Shown here: in pieces, positions 1 to 12,200 of the stretch | How the letters are laid out: each line of letters starts with the position of its first letter | Position numbering within the stretch: the stretch's first letter is position 1 | DNA from: Eutypa lata | Taxonomy: Eukaryota; Ascomycota; Sordariomycetes; Xylariales; Diatrypaceae | Direction: 5' to 3' | NCBI GenBank assembly: GCA_022661535.1 | Contig: JAKULF010000007.1 | Location: 1,240,001-1,304,000 of the forward strand | Length of the DNA stretch: 64,000 nt | The notes under the pieces: model-generated | Told to the model about the DNA's origin: nothing | Database searches by the model: none | The model's input: only the letters and a program-made list of their open reading frames with translations | Made by a program: the position numbers and the translations under genes

Positions 1-1285
1 TACCAAGGGTTACTATATGCCTGATGACCCTTTCCATAGGGCGTCCATTGGAGCCTTCAGTTGTCTTGCAAGCATCGACCCTGTTACTAAGGAAAGGAGC
101 TACGCAGCATCTGCATACTACAACCCTATCAAGCACAGGGAGAACCTGGAACTTGTCACGAATGCCTATGCCGAGAAAGTCCTTTTCGAAGGCTCTAACT
201 CCATAAAAGCCCATGGAGTCCAGTATAAGCATAATGATTCAACGCATATTGCCACTGCAAGCAAGGAGGTGATCCTTGCTGCTGGTGCTTTCCAAAGTCC
301 CAAAATCCTGGAATTGTCGGGAGTGGGCAACGCAGGATTACTCGAGCGCTACGGGATCAGGGAGACCATAGATCTTCCGGGAGTAGGTGAAAACCTCCAA
401 GATCATCTCATCTGCGGCATCAGCTTCGAGACAGTTGAAGGCTTGGAAACGCTTGATCCCTTGATTCGGCAAGAGCCAGAAGCTCTGGGGAAAGCCATGC
501 AGGACTATGCGACGAGCCAGAGCGGTATGCTGACATCCATTGGGCTCCACACATACGCATACCTACCAGTCATATCTGAGGAAGGCCGGAAGACGGTTCA
601 ACAGCTACTCGAACAGCAACGACCAGGAATGGGGGGATCCCTTCCCGAAGCTCGATCTCGAGCATACTACAAGGTGGCAGAAAGGACCTTGCTTGATACC
701 AAGCAACCTTCAGGTGCTTTCCTCTCCGTTCTTGGCCAATATATTCTTCCGGTTAATCCCGAATCCAACTCAACCCCTGGTCCCGTGCCAGGCAATTTCG
801 TTACTCTCGGAGTTATACTTTCTCAACCACTCTCTCGTGGCAGTACGCACATTGCATCTCCTGAACCTTCAGAGGAGCCATTGATTGACCCCAACTACCT
901 CTCCAATCCCGTCGACATCGAAGTTTTTGCACAACATATGCTATATCTAGAAACGATCGCCACGTCCCCGCCGCTCAATAGTCTCCTGAAGCAGCCGCTT
1001 AGTAGGCGCGACCCGGCGTCTCAATTGACCGATACTGAGGCAGCGAGACGCTATCTACGGACAAGCTCTATATCAATGTGGCACCCGGGAGGAACCTGCG
1101 CCATGTTGCCAAAAGAGAAGGGCGGTGTTGTCAATCCCGAGCTTAAAGTATACGGGGTGGGCAATCTCCGCATTGTGGATTCGAGCATAATGCCACTCAT
1201 CGGTACTGCTAATATTCAATCTACTGTCTATGCAGTGGCAGAAAGAGCAGCGGATCTCATCAAGGTGGAGCACGGACTCAAGTAG
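1..1285 (+). CDS. GMC-family FAD oxidoreductase, C-terminal part (5' end outside window)
   Basis: The open frame enters from the left edge (first full codon at base 2) and stops at TAG 1283-1285, so only about 427 C-terminal residues are visible; the FAD-binding N-terminus is missing. The second GMC signature is clear (AGAFQSPKILELSGVG, near 280-330), followed by a substrate-cap region. The active-site stretch SMWHPGGTCAM (around 1074-1106) carries the catalytic His, and NIQSTVYAVAERAADLI near the end carries the second active-site position, Asn here. Members oxidise alcohols, sugars or aldehydes with FAD; those near Zn2Cys6 regulators often tailor secondary metabolites. The next gene is tail-to-tail at 1604, a regulator, which supports a cluster-edge setting. 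Family assignment is firm; substrate is unknown. The Met at base 17 is internal, not the start. Confidence 0.93.
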   Translation, partial: TKGYYMPDDPFHRASIGAFSCLASIDPVTKERSYAASAYYNPIKHRENLELVTNAYAEKVLFEGSNSIKAHGVQYKHNDSTHIATASKEVILAAGAFQSPKILELSGVGNAGLLERYGIRETIDLPGVGENLQDHLICGISFETVEGLETLDPLIRQEPEALGKAMQDYATSQSGMLTSIGLHTYAYLPVISEEGRKTVQQLLEQQRPGMGGSLPEARSRAYYKVAERTLLDTKQPSGAFLSVLGQYILPVNPESNSTPGPVPGNFVTLGVILSQPLSRGSTHIASPEPSEEPLIDPNYLSNPVDIEVFAQHMLYLETIATSPPLNSLLKQPLSRRDPASQLTDTEAARRYLRTSSISMWHPGGTCAMLPKEKGGVVNPELKVYGVGNLRIVDSSIMPLIGTANIQSTVYAVAERAADLIKVEHGLK

Positions 1286-1603
1286 ATATCTATTCTTTTG
1301 TCGTACTCGTCGGGGTCTTTGCTGGATCTTTTCAATCCCTAAATACGATGGGCATCCACCCGTTGGAAGAAGGAAAAAAAAACATATTTGGGTAGTACTC
1401 TGACCTGTACTATCACGTACCTTGCACTTGGTACATTATCTTTCTAAGCATTCTCTTAACATAAACTCAGCTCTTTATATTAACAGCCTCATATCTTATG
1501 TAGTTGGACTTATCAATATTTATGAGTAGTTATGCAGTGGGACTATTCTTTAAATCTTAGACATCTGCGTCATGTGGCCTCGGACCGCAAAGAGAATCGC
1601 AGT
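1286..1603. other. Convergent 3' intergenic region
   Basis: This 318-nt gap separates the converging 3' ends of the GMC oxidoreductase and the Zn2Cys6 regulator. It is A+T-rich, as expected for 3' untranslated sequence. No further gene or repeat was recognised. Confidence 0.6.
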
Positions 1604-3233
1604 CTATCTCGAGAGTGAGAAATTGAGCAACTTCTGTGTCCTCAAGTATTGCGCCATGATCCATTTCATCTGATCGTGCGGCAGAACGATACGATAGTCA
1701 GTGGCCCCGTCCCGAGTCAGCCCAATAACCGTGGTCAAGACCCGGTAGAGTATCATGGCTCCTGAAGATGCCATCTGGTGTTCATGTCGTGACATTGACT
1801 CAGGCAATGATCTCAGGTTGTGGTGCTCTGTGTCAGGTGTCCGTACGTGCGGGAACTTCGGCTTCGCGCCGAGGATAGGGCTCGTAGGTTCCATCATGTC
1901 GCCGACATGGTAGGGCACGCTCGCGCAGATCTCGTCCATGATGCGCTGAATTCGCGATTGAATGCCTTCTACAGAGGTCGACGGACTATCGCTGTGTGAG
2001 TCTTGAGAGGCTTGGCACTGGCGTAGAAGTTGAAGCACCCGAAGCTCGACGATCCGGTGCCAGTTACGAGCACTTGCAATCGTCAAGTTGGCATACACGT
2101 CGCAGGAAGTGCCATGCACACCGGCTGCTTTGATTGTTTCGTCGATGTATTGGCTATCAACCGCGACAGAGTGCCAATGGTACGGCAGGGTTTGAATCCA
2201 CCGCGTGCAGTCATGCGCCAGCGCGATGACTTGCGAGAACAAAGTAGTCTGGGTGCCATCGACTTCTGTCCCCGGTACGACTTTTTGGGCGTTGTGATCG
2301 GCTCCGCGCATCAAACTCGAAAGTTCGGCAAGGCGATAGGCTAGTCTATCCAGCTCGACCGTAAAACTCTGTGGTACTGGGAAATCGTCTTTCCAGACGA
2401 AATGGAGATCTCGGACGTCTTGTGGGTTGACCAACGAATCCTGGACCAGTTTGCTCCGGAGTGTGACGACTATACGCCGGGATATGTCGTCTCGATAATT
2501 GAGTGATCCTCTGTGCTTCACAAGCGCAATCGCGCCTAATGTATGCACGCCTGTCTGGTTGTACCGATAATACGAAGTGATGCTGTCGTAGGCTTCCAAC
2601 ACAAGCGTGGCCATCACCAGCTCATTTGACCTACTCACTATGGGATCCAAGATAGCCTCCCTAGCACCAATCACAGCTTGAGCATAGCGCTGCCGGGCGG
2701 CTTCTGAGTCAACGTCACGTAGAGTCCACAGAGTAGTAATCCTGATCGCGAGTGCAGCCGTAGCAAGGGATAATGGGGAACAAGGACGGCAGACAGCGTA
2801 CATGTCCGGAAGAAGGTCCAACCAGGAACACGTTGCATCGGTATCTCGACCAGCACCATACACGTGGAAGAAGAAGCTTAACGCAGCGTACTCGGTATCT
2901 GGCATTGGCATAGAAGAAATGGAAGGTGAGACGGCCGACGGGTAAACCAGATCTATGGGTTTGTTGATGGATACATGTACATTATTGCATGGATCAACAT
3001 GCTTCCAATTACGCTTGACAACCTTTGCCGTTTCGTCCCGGTGCCGATTCTGGAAGACATCGTTATAGCCCGGACACAAGTAGTTCATCCGGGTGCAGTT
3101 GGTGCAGCTTGGCGTCTTCTCGTCGCACTATCAATGTTCAGTCCTCTATTCTAGCAGAATTGGTTTGTCCGTTTACCTTGACGCGACGGCTTCGACATGT
3201 CTTACAACCTTTGCTGGGGCCTGTATACACCAT
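1604..3233 (-). CDS. Zn(II)2Cys6 fungal transcription factor
   Basis: Two exons on the minus strand: 3177-3233 and 1604-3127, with a 49-nt GT-AG intron at 3128-3176; 526 aa. The zinc cluster is split by the intron: exon 1 gives GCKTCRSRRVK and exon 2 continues CDEKTPSCTNC...C. The six cysteines fall at residues 10, 13, 20, 27, 30 and 37 (CX2CX6CX6CX2CX6C). A long helical region follows, resembling the Fungal_trans_2-type domain. Such proteins bind CGG triplets as dimers in the nucleus. The gene is transcribed away from the Diels-Alderase-like gene, sharing a 640-nt intergenic region, and converges on the GMC oxidoreductase; a pathway-specific regulator role is inferred. The first in-frame Met of the large exon (3088) would omit five of the six zinc ligands, which is why the upstream exon is needed. 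Confidence 0.92.
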
Positions 3234-3873
3234 AATGCGAAAATTGGACACCTAGTCTAGATTGTTCATTTCGTTTCGTTGCCCCAAGCTGGCCTTACGT
3301 AGAAGAGATGCTCGTAGGATCGGTCGTGATTTCAAATGTGGCTATGTACGCATCAGAGACACTAAACCCAATTAAGAGCATCCTTGCGACAGGCCGCGAT
3401 TATTCGCTCTACCATTGCTTACGGGACTGAAGCCTGGAGATTGGGCTCATACTTGAACCGTCTTTCAATACTAGTTCGCAAAGCCTTACTTGTACTTGAA
3501 GGAGTCGAAGGGCTGCTAGGCCGCTAGCAATTCTCGGTATGGCCTTGCGACAACGCGTCACTTTTTCAATCCAAGCCGTCCCTGCCCTGCCACACTGATA
3601 GACTAGATGAGGAAAGACGTCGCAACATTTGCTAACTTGGACCTAGAGAACCATGCTTGCTTTTAGAATAAAGAACGAAGGCATCAATAGCTTCTAATTT
3701 CCGGAGAGGCCGCAACGTTGGTATAGTTGGGCTGATATTTGCTCATGATTCCTGTTCTTCGCCCAAGAAGAAACATATATAAGTGCTTTGAATACCCCAA
3801 TAAGTTGTATATTGAATTAGAGACATGTCATTTGATCACTTAAGCACCAACCGTTATATTATCAGACCATATT
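3234..3873. promoter_or_regulatory. Shared divergent promoter of the regulator and the Diels-Alderase-like gene
   Basis: This 640-nt region lies between two divergently transcribed genes. A TATA-like box (TATATAAG) is at 3776-3783, about 100 nt before the Diels-Alderase-like start. A palindromic pair of triplets, CGG-N5-CCG, lies at 3702-3712, the arrangement bound by Zn2Cys6 dimers. That the neighbouring regulator binds it is inference. Nothing else was recognised. Confidence 0.45.
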
Positions 3874-5028
3874 ATGTTCCCACCAGTTATGCGCTACTAT
3901 CTCCTTGCCAGTCTGCCGACGGTGGCATACGGTACATCATGCATCAACCACCCAGCCTCGGATGGGTTTGTGGTCGATGGACCGGTCAAATTGTTCGAAG
4001 ACCCCCTCCGAAATTTCGATTCCGTCATGATCCCTGTGTACAACAACTCAGCGATCGAAGACTGGTCTCACGACGCAGTTTCGGCAGACGGATCGAGCGG
4101 CATGGCATTGACATCTAGTCGCGGCTCCATCGGTGGGTCGCCTGGAGCGCAGCGTATATTTATCTCGGTAGTGTGGCCGAATGGAACACGGTACATGGAG
4201 AACGCGTTCTTTGAGGAGTCGAATATCGAATCGTGCCCGGATATCACTGTTGGACGTTGGTTCAATACCACACATGATGTGGAGTGGGAGTTCGAATACA
4301 CCACCGATTTCAAGCGCACCCTCGTTACGGTCAATACCCCTACGATTAGTGGCACTGTCGAGATTCATTCACTTGTTCCTCCTTTGTACCCCAATGGTCT
4401 CGAATATCCCCATGCCCGAGGTAACACACTGTTTGCACCGTTGTTGTACTGGGTCGAGAACGTGCCCACCGGGGTTGTGGACGCTAATCTGACAATCCTC
4501 GGCACGCCGTTCGTCCTGCATGGGATCGGTGGCAGGGAGCGCAACTGGTTGCCCCTATCTTGGGGGGCTACGAGCGCAAGCTGGGACATGATGCGAGGCG
4601 TCGTTGGGCCCTACAGGTTCATCGCCTGGAACCATCGGTCCAAGCTCGAAGGTGGATCCCAGTTCAGCATGGTCCTGTTAAAGGGCGAAGAGGTTGTTTT
4701 CCGGACTGAGCGTCTCGATTCCTCAAGTTCGGAGACTTGGGGCTCTATCACACAGATCACGTCCGGACCTGTTCACTTGGCCTCGCCTGCGGATGAGGAT
4801 GTCAAGCTACCTGAATCCACGTTTACTGGCTATGTAATCAACATGGTTTCCCCCAAGACAGGAGAGCAGTGGGAATTCAAGATCAACTTCACTAGGACAG
4901 TGTATTGGTTTCCAGCAAGCCCACCTGCCTATCTCGGTGGCTTTGGGGCTAAAGTCGTCGGCGGACTGGTGGGTGGATGTCAGTATGAAGGTGAGAGCTC
5001 TGGCAATGCTCAGGAGCTTATACTTTGA
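3874..5028 (+). CDS. Secreted CrtC/Diels-Alderase-like protein
   Basis: Single exon, 384 aa. A second Met at residue 6 (base 3889) begins a short hydrophobic signal peptide ending near AYG, so secretion or entry into the secretory pathway is likely. From recalled family features it resembles fungal lipocalin-like Diels-Alderases of polyketide-peptide clusters (the CghA/Fsa2/MycB group), related to the hydroxyneurosporene synthase (CrtC) fold. Visible matches are GGRERNWLPLSW at residues 219-230, VGPY at 244-247, a G.QWEFK segment near 335, and a C-terminal Gly-rich G.C.YEG...AQEL ending. Length fits the family (about 370-400 aa). Known members close decalin rings in linear polyene products; others catalyse different rearrangements, so the reaction here is not predicted. 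The divergent Zn2Cys6 regulator and nearby GMC oxidoreductase support a biosynthetic role. Confidence 0.72.
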   Translation: MFPPVMRYYLLASLPTVAYGTSCINHPASDGFVVDGPVKLFEDPLRNFDSVMIPVYNNSAIEDWSHDAVSADGSSGMALTSSRGSIGGSPGAQRIFISVVWPNGTRYMENAFFEESNIESCPDITVGRWFNTTHDVEWEFEYTTDFKRTLVTVNTPTISGTVEIHSLVPPLYPNGLEYPHARGNTLFAPLLYWVENVPTGVVDANLTILGTPFVLHGIGGRERNWLPLSWGATSASWDMMRGVVGPYRFIAWNHRSKLEGGSQFSMVLLKGEEVVFRTERLDSSSSETWGSITQITSGPVHLASPADEDVKLPESTFTGYVINMVSPKTGEQWEFKINFTRTVYWFPASPPAYLGGFGAKVVGGLVGGCQYEGESSGNAQELIL

Positions 5029-6279
5029 AATAGAAACTGGTATGGAGGGTATCATCAAGGAGTGGAATCTAAGAAACTGATAAGATAGGATCAACAGTAA
5101 GTTAAGTATAAAAATGTCTACGATGCACTTCGTTGCGGGGTCACACAATGTAAGATCTATTTGGGTAGATTGATTGCAGGGTAGATTTAACATCGGATGA
5201 TTCCACCGCATGGTAGATTAATGCTAGGATGATGTCACAGGGTGATTTAAACTCATTATTTACTAAAATTATGGTTTCTATTAATGCGACGACCCTTATA
5301 TTTATAAACCTTTACGTAACGAAGACTACCATAAGCCAGGTGGCGTAACAGGCGGTAAGAAGGCCGTACAAGATTCAAGATAAGGGGGTGAATGCTCCAC
5401 CGCTATAAATGGTCCGTGCACATTTAGCCCCTATCTTCACCATACCACTTTTACACTGGTACTATACCTTTATACCTACTATGGCTGTACTAGAATTCCT
5501 AAATACAATAGTGCAAATATAGCACCGCAAACGAAATCTGTTCTTATTCGTTATACCCGAACCCTTATCATAGTCAGCAGCAGCTGCAAGCTTCATATTC
5601 AACAACCCCGAGCGGCCAATCTGGTTGGGGGTTTCTTAGGGAACAAATACAGGTTCTCATTCCCGTTGGAAGTTCCTCAGTATCGGGAATTGCTTAGGTA
5701 CAGCTGTCAAGCCATCCACATCAGTGGAATGCGGTTCTAGGAGACACCGGAGCACGGAATGAACTCGAGCGACAGGTGAAATACGGTATAACCTTCGCCT
5801 TCCGATAACACACGCTATAATCCGATGGTATTAACTACATTCTTTTTCATTTGTTACGTGTACAACTTGCTTATCTTGGTGACATCACTAGTTTATGATT
5901 ACAGACGATTTATTAACATAATTCAATATAACTATTCCAGACATAAAGAGAAAATGCGTTAAAAACGCGCCCAACTATACAAACACTATTACATGAGACG
6001 TGTCCCCCTCCTCGTAAGAGACTAAGCCCAAACGTAACTGTAACTATTGAAAATAGCCCCCGCGTGGCCTAATCATCGCCATAGATTAACTCGATTCATA
6101 CGAGATCCATCCCATTCTAATATACGGTAGATTAGATCCGAAGTTGGCACTGCGACGGAACAGAATGCAAGGACTGCACTACTAGACCATTAATTCAAAA
6201 GTGGAATGTTAGGAGCCCCGGAGCTAACCATTTTGCATAGCCACTTAGTACCGTGACAGGCACCTAGGAACCCATTAGG
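5029..6279. other. Intergenic region, no gene recognised
   Basis: This 1.25-kb stretch lies between the 3' ends of the Diels-Alderase-like gene and the giant DUF3638 gene. Its composition is mixed and A+T-rich, and all frames are broken by stops. It could be the right boundary of the biosynthetic neighbourhood. Confidence 0.5.
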
Positions 6280-9200
6280 CTATGTGGGGGGACTAGACTT
6301 CCGAAACGGGTGGTCCTCCCTCAGCCTTCGACCCGTGCAGATATATCCCATTGGTGTGTGGAGGACATCCTGCGTCTTGCGGCGCAACGCGAGCCAGTCC
6401 AAGAGGAAGGGAGCAGGGTCGTCTGCGAACAATTCGGTGACTCCACTGGTCGGCGGTCCCGATTCCGCGTCACTTCCATTGTATCGTTCTTCCTCTGTTG
6501 CTGCCGGTTGAGATCCCGGTAGCATCAGGTAACGGACCAGAGCATCCCATTCGACTGTGTCGACGTAGAGGCGGCCGGACAGAATGCCCAGCTCGAACCG
6601 AAACCAATCTGGGAAGCTGTGGTCAGGCGGCAACCGTGGTATGCTGTAATGCTCGAAGCGGTTGAAGGACATCATAGCTTTTGTCACAGGCGCAGCATAG
6701 GCGATGAGGTGAACGGCCATCAAACCGGCGGTGAAGCGGAGTCTTGACAGCAACAGCTCCGCCTCTTCGGGAATGATAACAAGGGCAGTCTGGGTCGAGG
6801 GGCTCCAGAGGATCCATTCAACGGGACGCTGTTGATGAAATAGCACAATCACAATTAGCGATCACATACCTTGAACGATGTAGAATTTTAGACGGAAAAC
6901 TTACAAGTAAATCGTCTGTCGCTTTTGCGTTATACTTGGGCTTGTGTATCTTGCCAAACTCCTTGGACACAAACATCCTCGAGCCCGTTTCTCTCACGCC
7001 AAATCGCTTCCCCACACCTGTCTTCGCCATATATGCGAACACATGCTCAAAGCTCGCTTCAGTTGGCTGATCAAACTGGCCACCTCCTAGCACTCCTGTA
7101 CGCGCAAAATGTAAGATGGTTTGGCAGAGCCCTGGGAACTTCAGAGCTTCGTAACGAAGTGGCCTTTGCACTTGTCGTACTTGCTCCACTTGGACTTGGA
7201 CTTCGCGCTCCTGCTCTACCTCCTCGAAGGCACCTACATCGCCCGGAGTATACTTTTCGCTGCTACGGTATCGAACCATCTGGTCGGCAAACGCCTGCAG
7301 TCGTGGAGCAGATATGCCACCCTGGGAGCCGGCTGAAGAGCCTGGGTCTCCTCCATACATCTGTAGCAAGGTTTGACGCTCCGGCTGTCGAAGGGTACCG
7401 AGGAGTTGGGCGCGCTGCTTTGCTTTGGTGAGAAACTTGTCATGGCGCCACTCTGCGTCGGTGCGCCGACAGAAGTCGAGACCTTGCGCGACGTAGAGGC
7501 TCTGTAGTTCCTCATTGGTGCGACAGGTCTGCTCGAGGAGCCATGAGATGACATGCGAGGAGGTGATCTCTGCCTGGTATGTAAGAGAGCAGAAGTCATG
7601 TATGCTCTGATCGACTTCCGGCGGCGCAAAGAATGTGACAGACTGGGTCGTGCGCAGTTGGCGTAGTCGCATTGCCGCTGCAAAGAGATTGTTAGAGGAC
7701 AGAAAAGAAAACAACAAATGGTAATTAAGTACTAACCTTGCATGGTATAATCCTTGGTTTGCTTCAGTGCCAGTGTTAGCGCTCCACGGGCATAAAGCGG
7801 GAATCTTAAGTCGATGCCACGGGTATGAGCCTGGTCTAGGTAAACGACACACTCGCTAAGATCGTCTGCGAAGGGCGTCGCTAAGAGAGGGGCATCATTC
7901 TTCGTGTCGCCTCGATAGTGGACCCAGGCTTGATTATCACTGCCGAAGTAAATAGCAGCCTTAGCCTCGTGATCAATCATTAACCATGTATGCGCGAGTG
8001 TAATATTGTCCATCTCGAGGATGTAGGCTCCAGCATCGATCAGTATTCGGATTTTTGCATCGAACATCTGCTGCAGGAAATCCCGTTCGGTCGCGCGTCT
8101 GCCATTAGCGTTCCTTATGACTTTATATGGGCGATTTCGCGGTTGTAAGAGGTACGAAAGAACCTCAGCGCTAGTCTGCTGTAGACTAGGGAGGTCATCC
8201 TGCCGAATAGTCAGGGGTAGCATCGTGCGAATGTCGTTAGTCCCACTGAAACCCGTGGTCCTAGCACCGCGCTGCTGTTGTCCCTCCTTGCTAAACAGAG
8301 GTATGTCCCAGGCTGAGGCCTGTAGTTTCACATCGAATTGCTTCGCATGTACAGGAAATACGAAGTGGTTCAGATAATGGTTGATGACAACGCTATCTCG
8401 ACATACGCGCTTCCATAAGTCATCCATCTGCGTGGTGTCACCTATGTTTATGACGTTCCAGTGGTAAAGAGCTTCCGGTAGACTGGTACAACCGGAAATC
8501 CACCCTTCGTATTGTGCGGCAGGATCATCCGACTGGAGGATGTGTTGTAGGCCCTGACAGAACTGGTTGAAATTCAAGCCGGTATAATAAAATGCCAAGC
8601 AAGTAAATATAATGGCCACGTCTGGGTGACCAAACTCCGATTGTTCCGAAGGTGTGCCTTTCGCCTCAAATGGTACTGCGACAGGATGACGATCGGGGTG
8701 TAGGCCATATTGCACATTCCATCGCTTGTTCAAGCAAAGGAGAAGTATCTTGTTGATAAGAAGTCCCCGCACTACTAGGAGGACCTTGGATGCTGTCTGC
8801 GGGTTGATGAACGCTTCAGTTGCTTGTTGAAATAATTGCCCGTCGAAGGTTTTTTCAGAGAGCACCCGGCGGATAGCCTTCTTATAATTCAAGAAGGTCC
8901 TGTTTACAGGACGGAGAAATGCCGTTCTTCCAGAGCAGATATCATCTATAATGCGATCTTGGAGGGCATCTTCCGCATCGCTCTTCAAGAAGCGCACCAT
9001 TGGGAATGATCCCAGTCGTTCCCATACTTCGATACTAGCTGGTAGCTTTCTTCGTAGGATAGAAAAGTGATTGGCTGCCAATGCGAGAAGGTCCTCAGCA
9101 ACCTGCCATCGGAACGGATGTCCGTCAACAGCCATCTCGGCCCCGCTGGGATAATTCAGCTGTGTCTTGACCGATAACGTGAAGTCGCACTCATCCAGAA

Positions 9201-12200
9201 CATCGCGACAGTGTTCATCTAACCAGTTCTGGAAGCCGATCATGCTACCCGCGGCGTCTAGCTTGTTGTCAGCAAGGTGCTGCCACCCGCCGAGCTTATA
9301 CGATAGCACATGCTCGTGACTAGTTAGTATCAAGCCCCGAAGACCACGAGCCTCGCGGTGCAGATCCGCGTATAAGTTAAGCATCTCCGTTGTCGTAGTA
9401 GTTTTCCGCGAGAAAGGGATATGGCTAATACTGCGACCTACAAGTCCTCCTAATCGACTTTGAGCTGTCTGCGCTGTCTGCATAAGTAGCGCCTTGGGTA
9501 CAATCGCACGTGAAAGACTATTTCCGTCGGCTAGGGCGGTTATAACCATAGGTATGATACAAGAAGTCTTGCCTGCCAAGACGAATATATTGTTAGTAAC
9601 CTATTTAGCTATTCGGGATTGTGACCCTGAAAGGTATGTGAACTTACCTTTTCCCATATTCATCTGCAACACGCTATTATTGCCTGATCTCGGTGCGACA
9701 ATCTCACGCGCAACATCGACCTGCTCTGCACGTATAAGGAAGCCACTGTCAATTTCTAGTAATAGCCAATCGGGCTGCTCGAGAGGAGACCAGTTCTCAT
9801 GTCCTGGATTTTTCAGCTCCTCTGTGAGAGCTCGCTTGTCACCTCGCAACAGAGCGTGATAGATTCTTTCGAAGTGCTGCAGGTTCGTGATAGCCTGCCC
9901 ATACTGGACCAGACCTTCCTTCATTCCGGGCCCGAAATTGTAAGATGATATAGACCGCAGGAGTGCTAGCACCTCAGCTGGCGATGTACAAGGCCAAATG
10001 CGCCCAGCTCTGATCCATTCAAATCGAACATCTCCGGCAGCAAGGGCAGCAGAGACATGTTTCAGATATAGAGAAGTCCTTTCGCGGGCTTGGTTTAGAC
10101 ATGCTCTGGCTACATCAACGGTCATTGCAGGAACTTTGCCATCAACGCGATCCTTCTCTTGAAAAGCCGTCAAGCTCCGAAGGAGATCGAGACTATATTG
10201 CTGCCGTAGCAAATCAGAGGACTGCGCGAAATTCTTTAGGATGCCCCTTAATTCTGTGGCTTCTTTGCTGGGGGCCTTCGTAGCGGAAAGGTCCGGAATC
10301 TTGTCATGTGGAATTATAGCCTCGGCTTCCCTGAACGAAATATCGGCATCCAGTTTTACGAGGCGAGGACAGGCTTTGACCACCAAGCTCGTAGCGACGG
10401 ACGGAATGGGTCGATGGTGTCTTCTACGAGAGAATGACGGATTCTCTTCGGTCCATTGAACAGGCGTGGCAGCATCTGTTGGGCTTTTTCGTAAGTCGAG
10501 AACATTTTGCACTTGATCAATATAGAACGCCAGTTCTTTATTTTGCCGTCTACGTTCCCACTCTGGCTTTATCGCATCTAGCATCGTGGGGACATCAATA
10601 ACCTTTGAAATGAAGCTCTCAGTGTACAGTCCGTCAGCTGAAGTTGGCCACTGCTCTAGGATATGGGAGATGAGCCGTACCCCCTCCCCTTTACAGAAAT
10701 CTTTGTGTTGCTCTGCGTTACGTCCAGCTTGATCTCTCAATAGGTTTGAACGTCCACGGATTCGAGGTGTGGAGGGTTTAAAGGGGGGGTAAGTTTTGGC
10801 CAAAAGATTTTCCAAAAGTGTAGCGGGAGGCTTCGTACGTGACTTAAACTGCACAAAGCTGCTATAAGGAGGTGGATTGAGGCTTTTGAGCTCATTGAAG
10901 GAAGCAAAGGCAACTAACGAGCGGATGATATCCATATCGGCTTGAGAATGGAAGGCCAGAAGGCTGAGACGGAATAGAACCGTCACTTTCTTGTCTTCAA
11001 AACGACAGAACTCAACGAGATCCCCCCACTGCTCGTTTATAGGATCCTCAATTTGGTTAATGATGGGTCTCTTTCCACATGATGAGTCTCTGTCGGAATG
11101 AAATCCACCGATGATCTGCCAGGATTCAAGAATAGGTGCTAGCTTGGCATTCATCTGGAATGACGGGCGGCGCATTTTCAGTAGGCGGGCGACGCCATAG
11201 ACATTAGCGGCCCTCGACGATGCATTGCAGTCACGAGGGATATAGACCATATCTGGCATGACACCAGCCTCTATATCCAAAGCTGGACGTTCGTAAAGTC
11301 GGCGGTGTACCTCTCCCCGGTGGTGGAGGTGAGTAACTTCTTCGAATACAAATTCTGTCATGGAGGTGCTAGCAAATTTATTAAGCCGGTTAGATCTGTT
11401 CATGATCTCTTGAACCAGGGGTGCATAGCCATCGTGTTGAATTGTTGTCGTCATGTGATTGTTCCATGCAACCTTCTGTAGACGCTTGATATTGGGTGGA
11501 TAATACTCCCGACGCGGTGAGAGTGCTTCCAACCCCTTTAAAATCGGATGGGTGATTTTATCCAATGGGAGCCATGGCTGAGCAGCACCCGACCGCAGAA
11601 TCTCGAAAGCTTCTTCCGTGCCCGTTCGCCCCGTTAAATCATCCGGCAAGCAGAAAGACGTAAGGGCATGGCAGAGAGCTTTAGTATAAAGTATGCGAGG
11701 CTCCGGGGGGCAAAAGATTCGGCCTAAGATATCATCAATCCTATACAGGCCGTATCCAACGGCATCCTGTACGTATACTTTGACATGCATGCCATGCTGT
11801 TCAGACCTGAAGCTACCAAGAGGTACGATGATGCTTCGCTTTTTGGTTACTATATCCCGCAGGACGATCTTGCTTTCAAGGCCGTACCATGTCCCCGCGT
11901 CTTGATTTGGATCGATTTCCGCCTTAAGCTGCTGGCACTCGAGAAGGCCGTCCTCGTTCACACGAAGCGATAGGTCTAGATGGCGCAACTCGACATGAAG
12001 TTTACCTCTTTGAGGTTGATACACCGTTAATTTCTCTGGGCGTTCAAAATGCTGAAGAATATGTGCAACTTGCAAGAACACGTTCGACTGAGGGTCCACA
12101 AGATGAACTGCGCCGCGGTAAGCTCTCCGTCCTGGAACGTCAACTTCCCAGTCACGCTGCCGCTTTTTCCAGATATTAGGCATCCGGCGAATCTCTAAAC

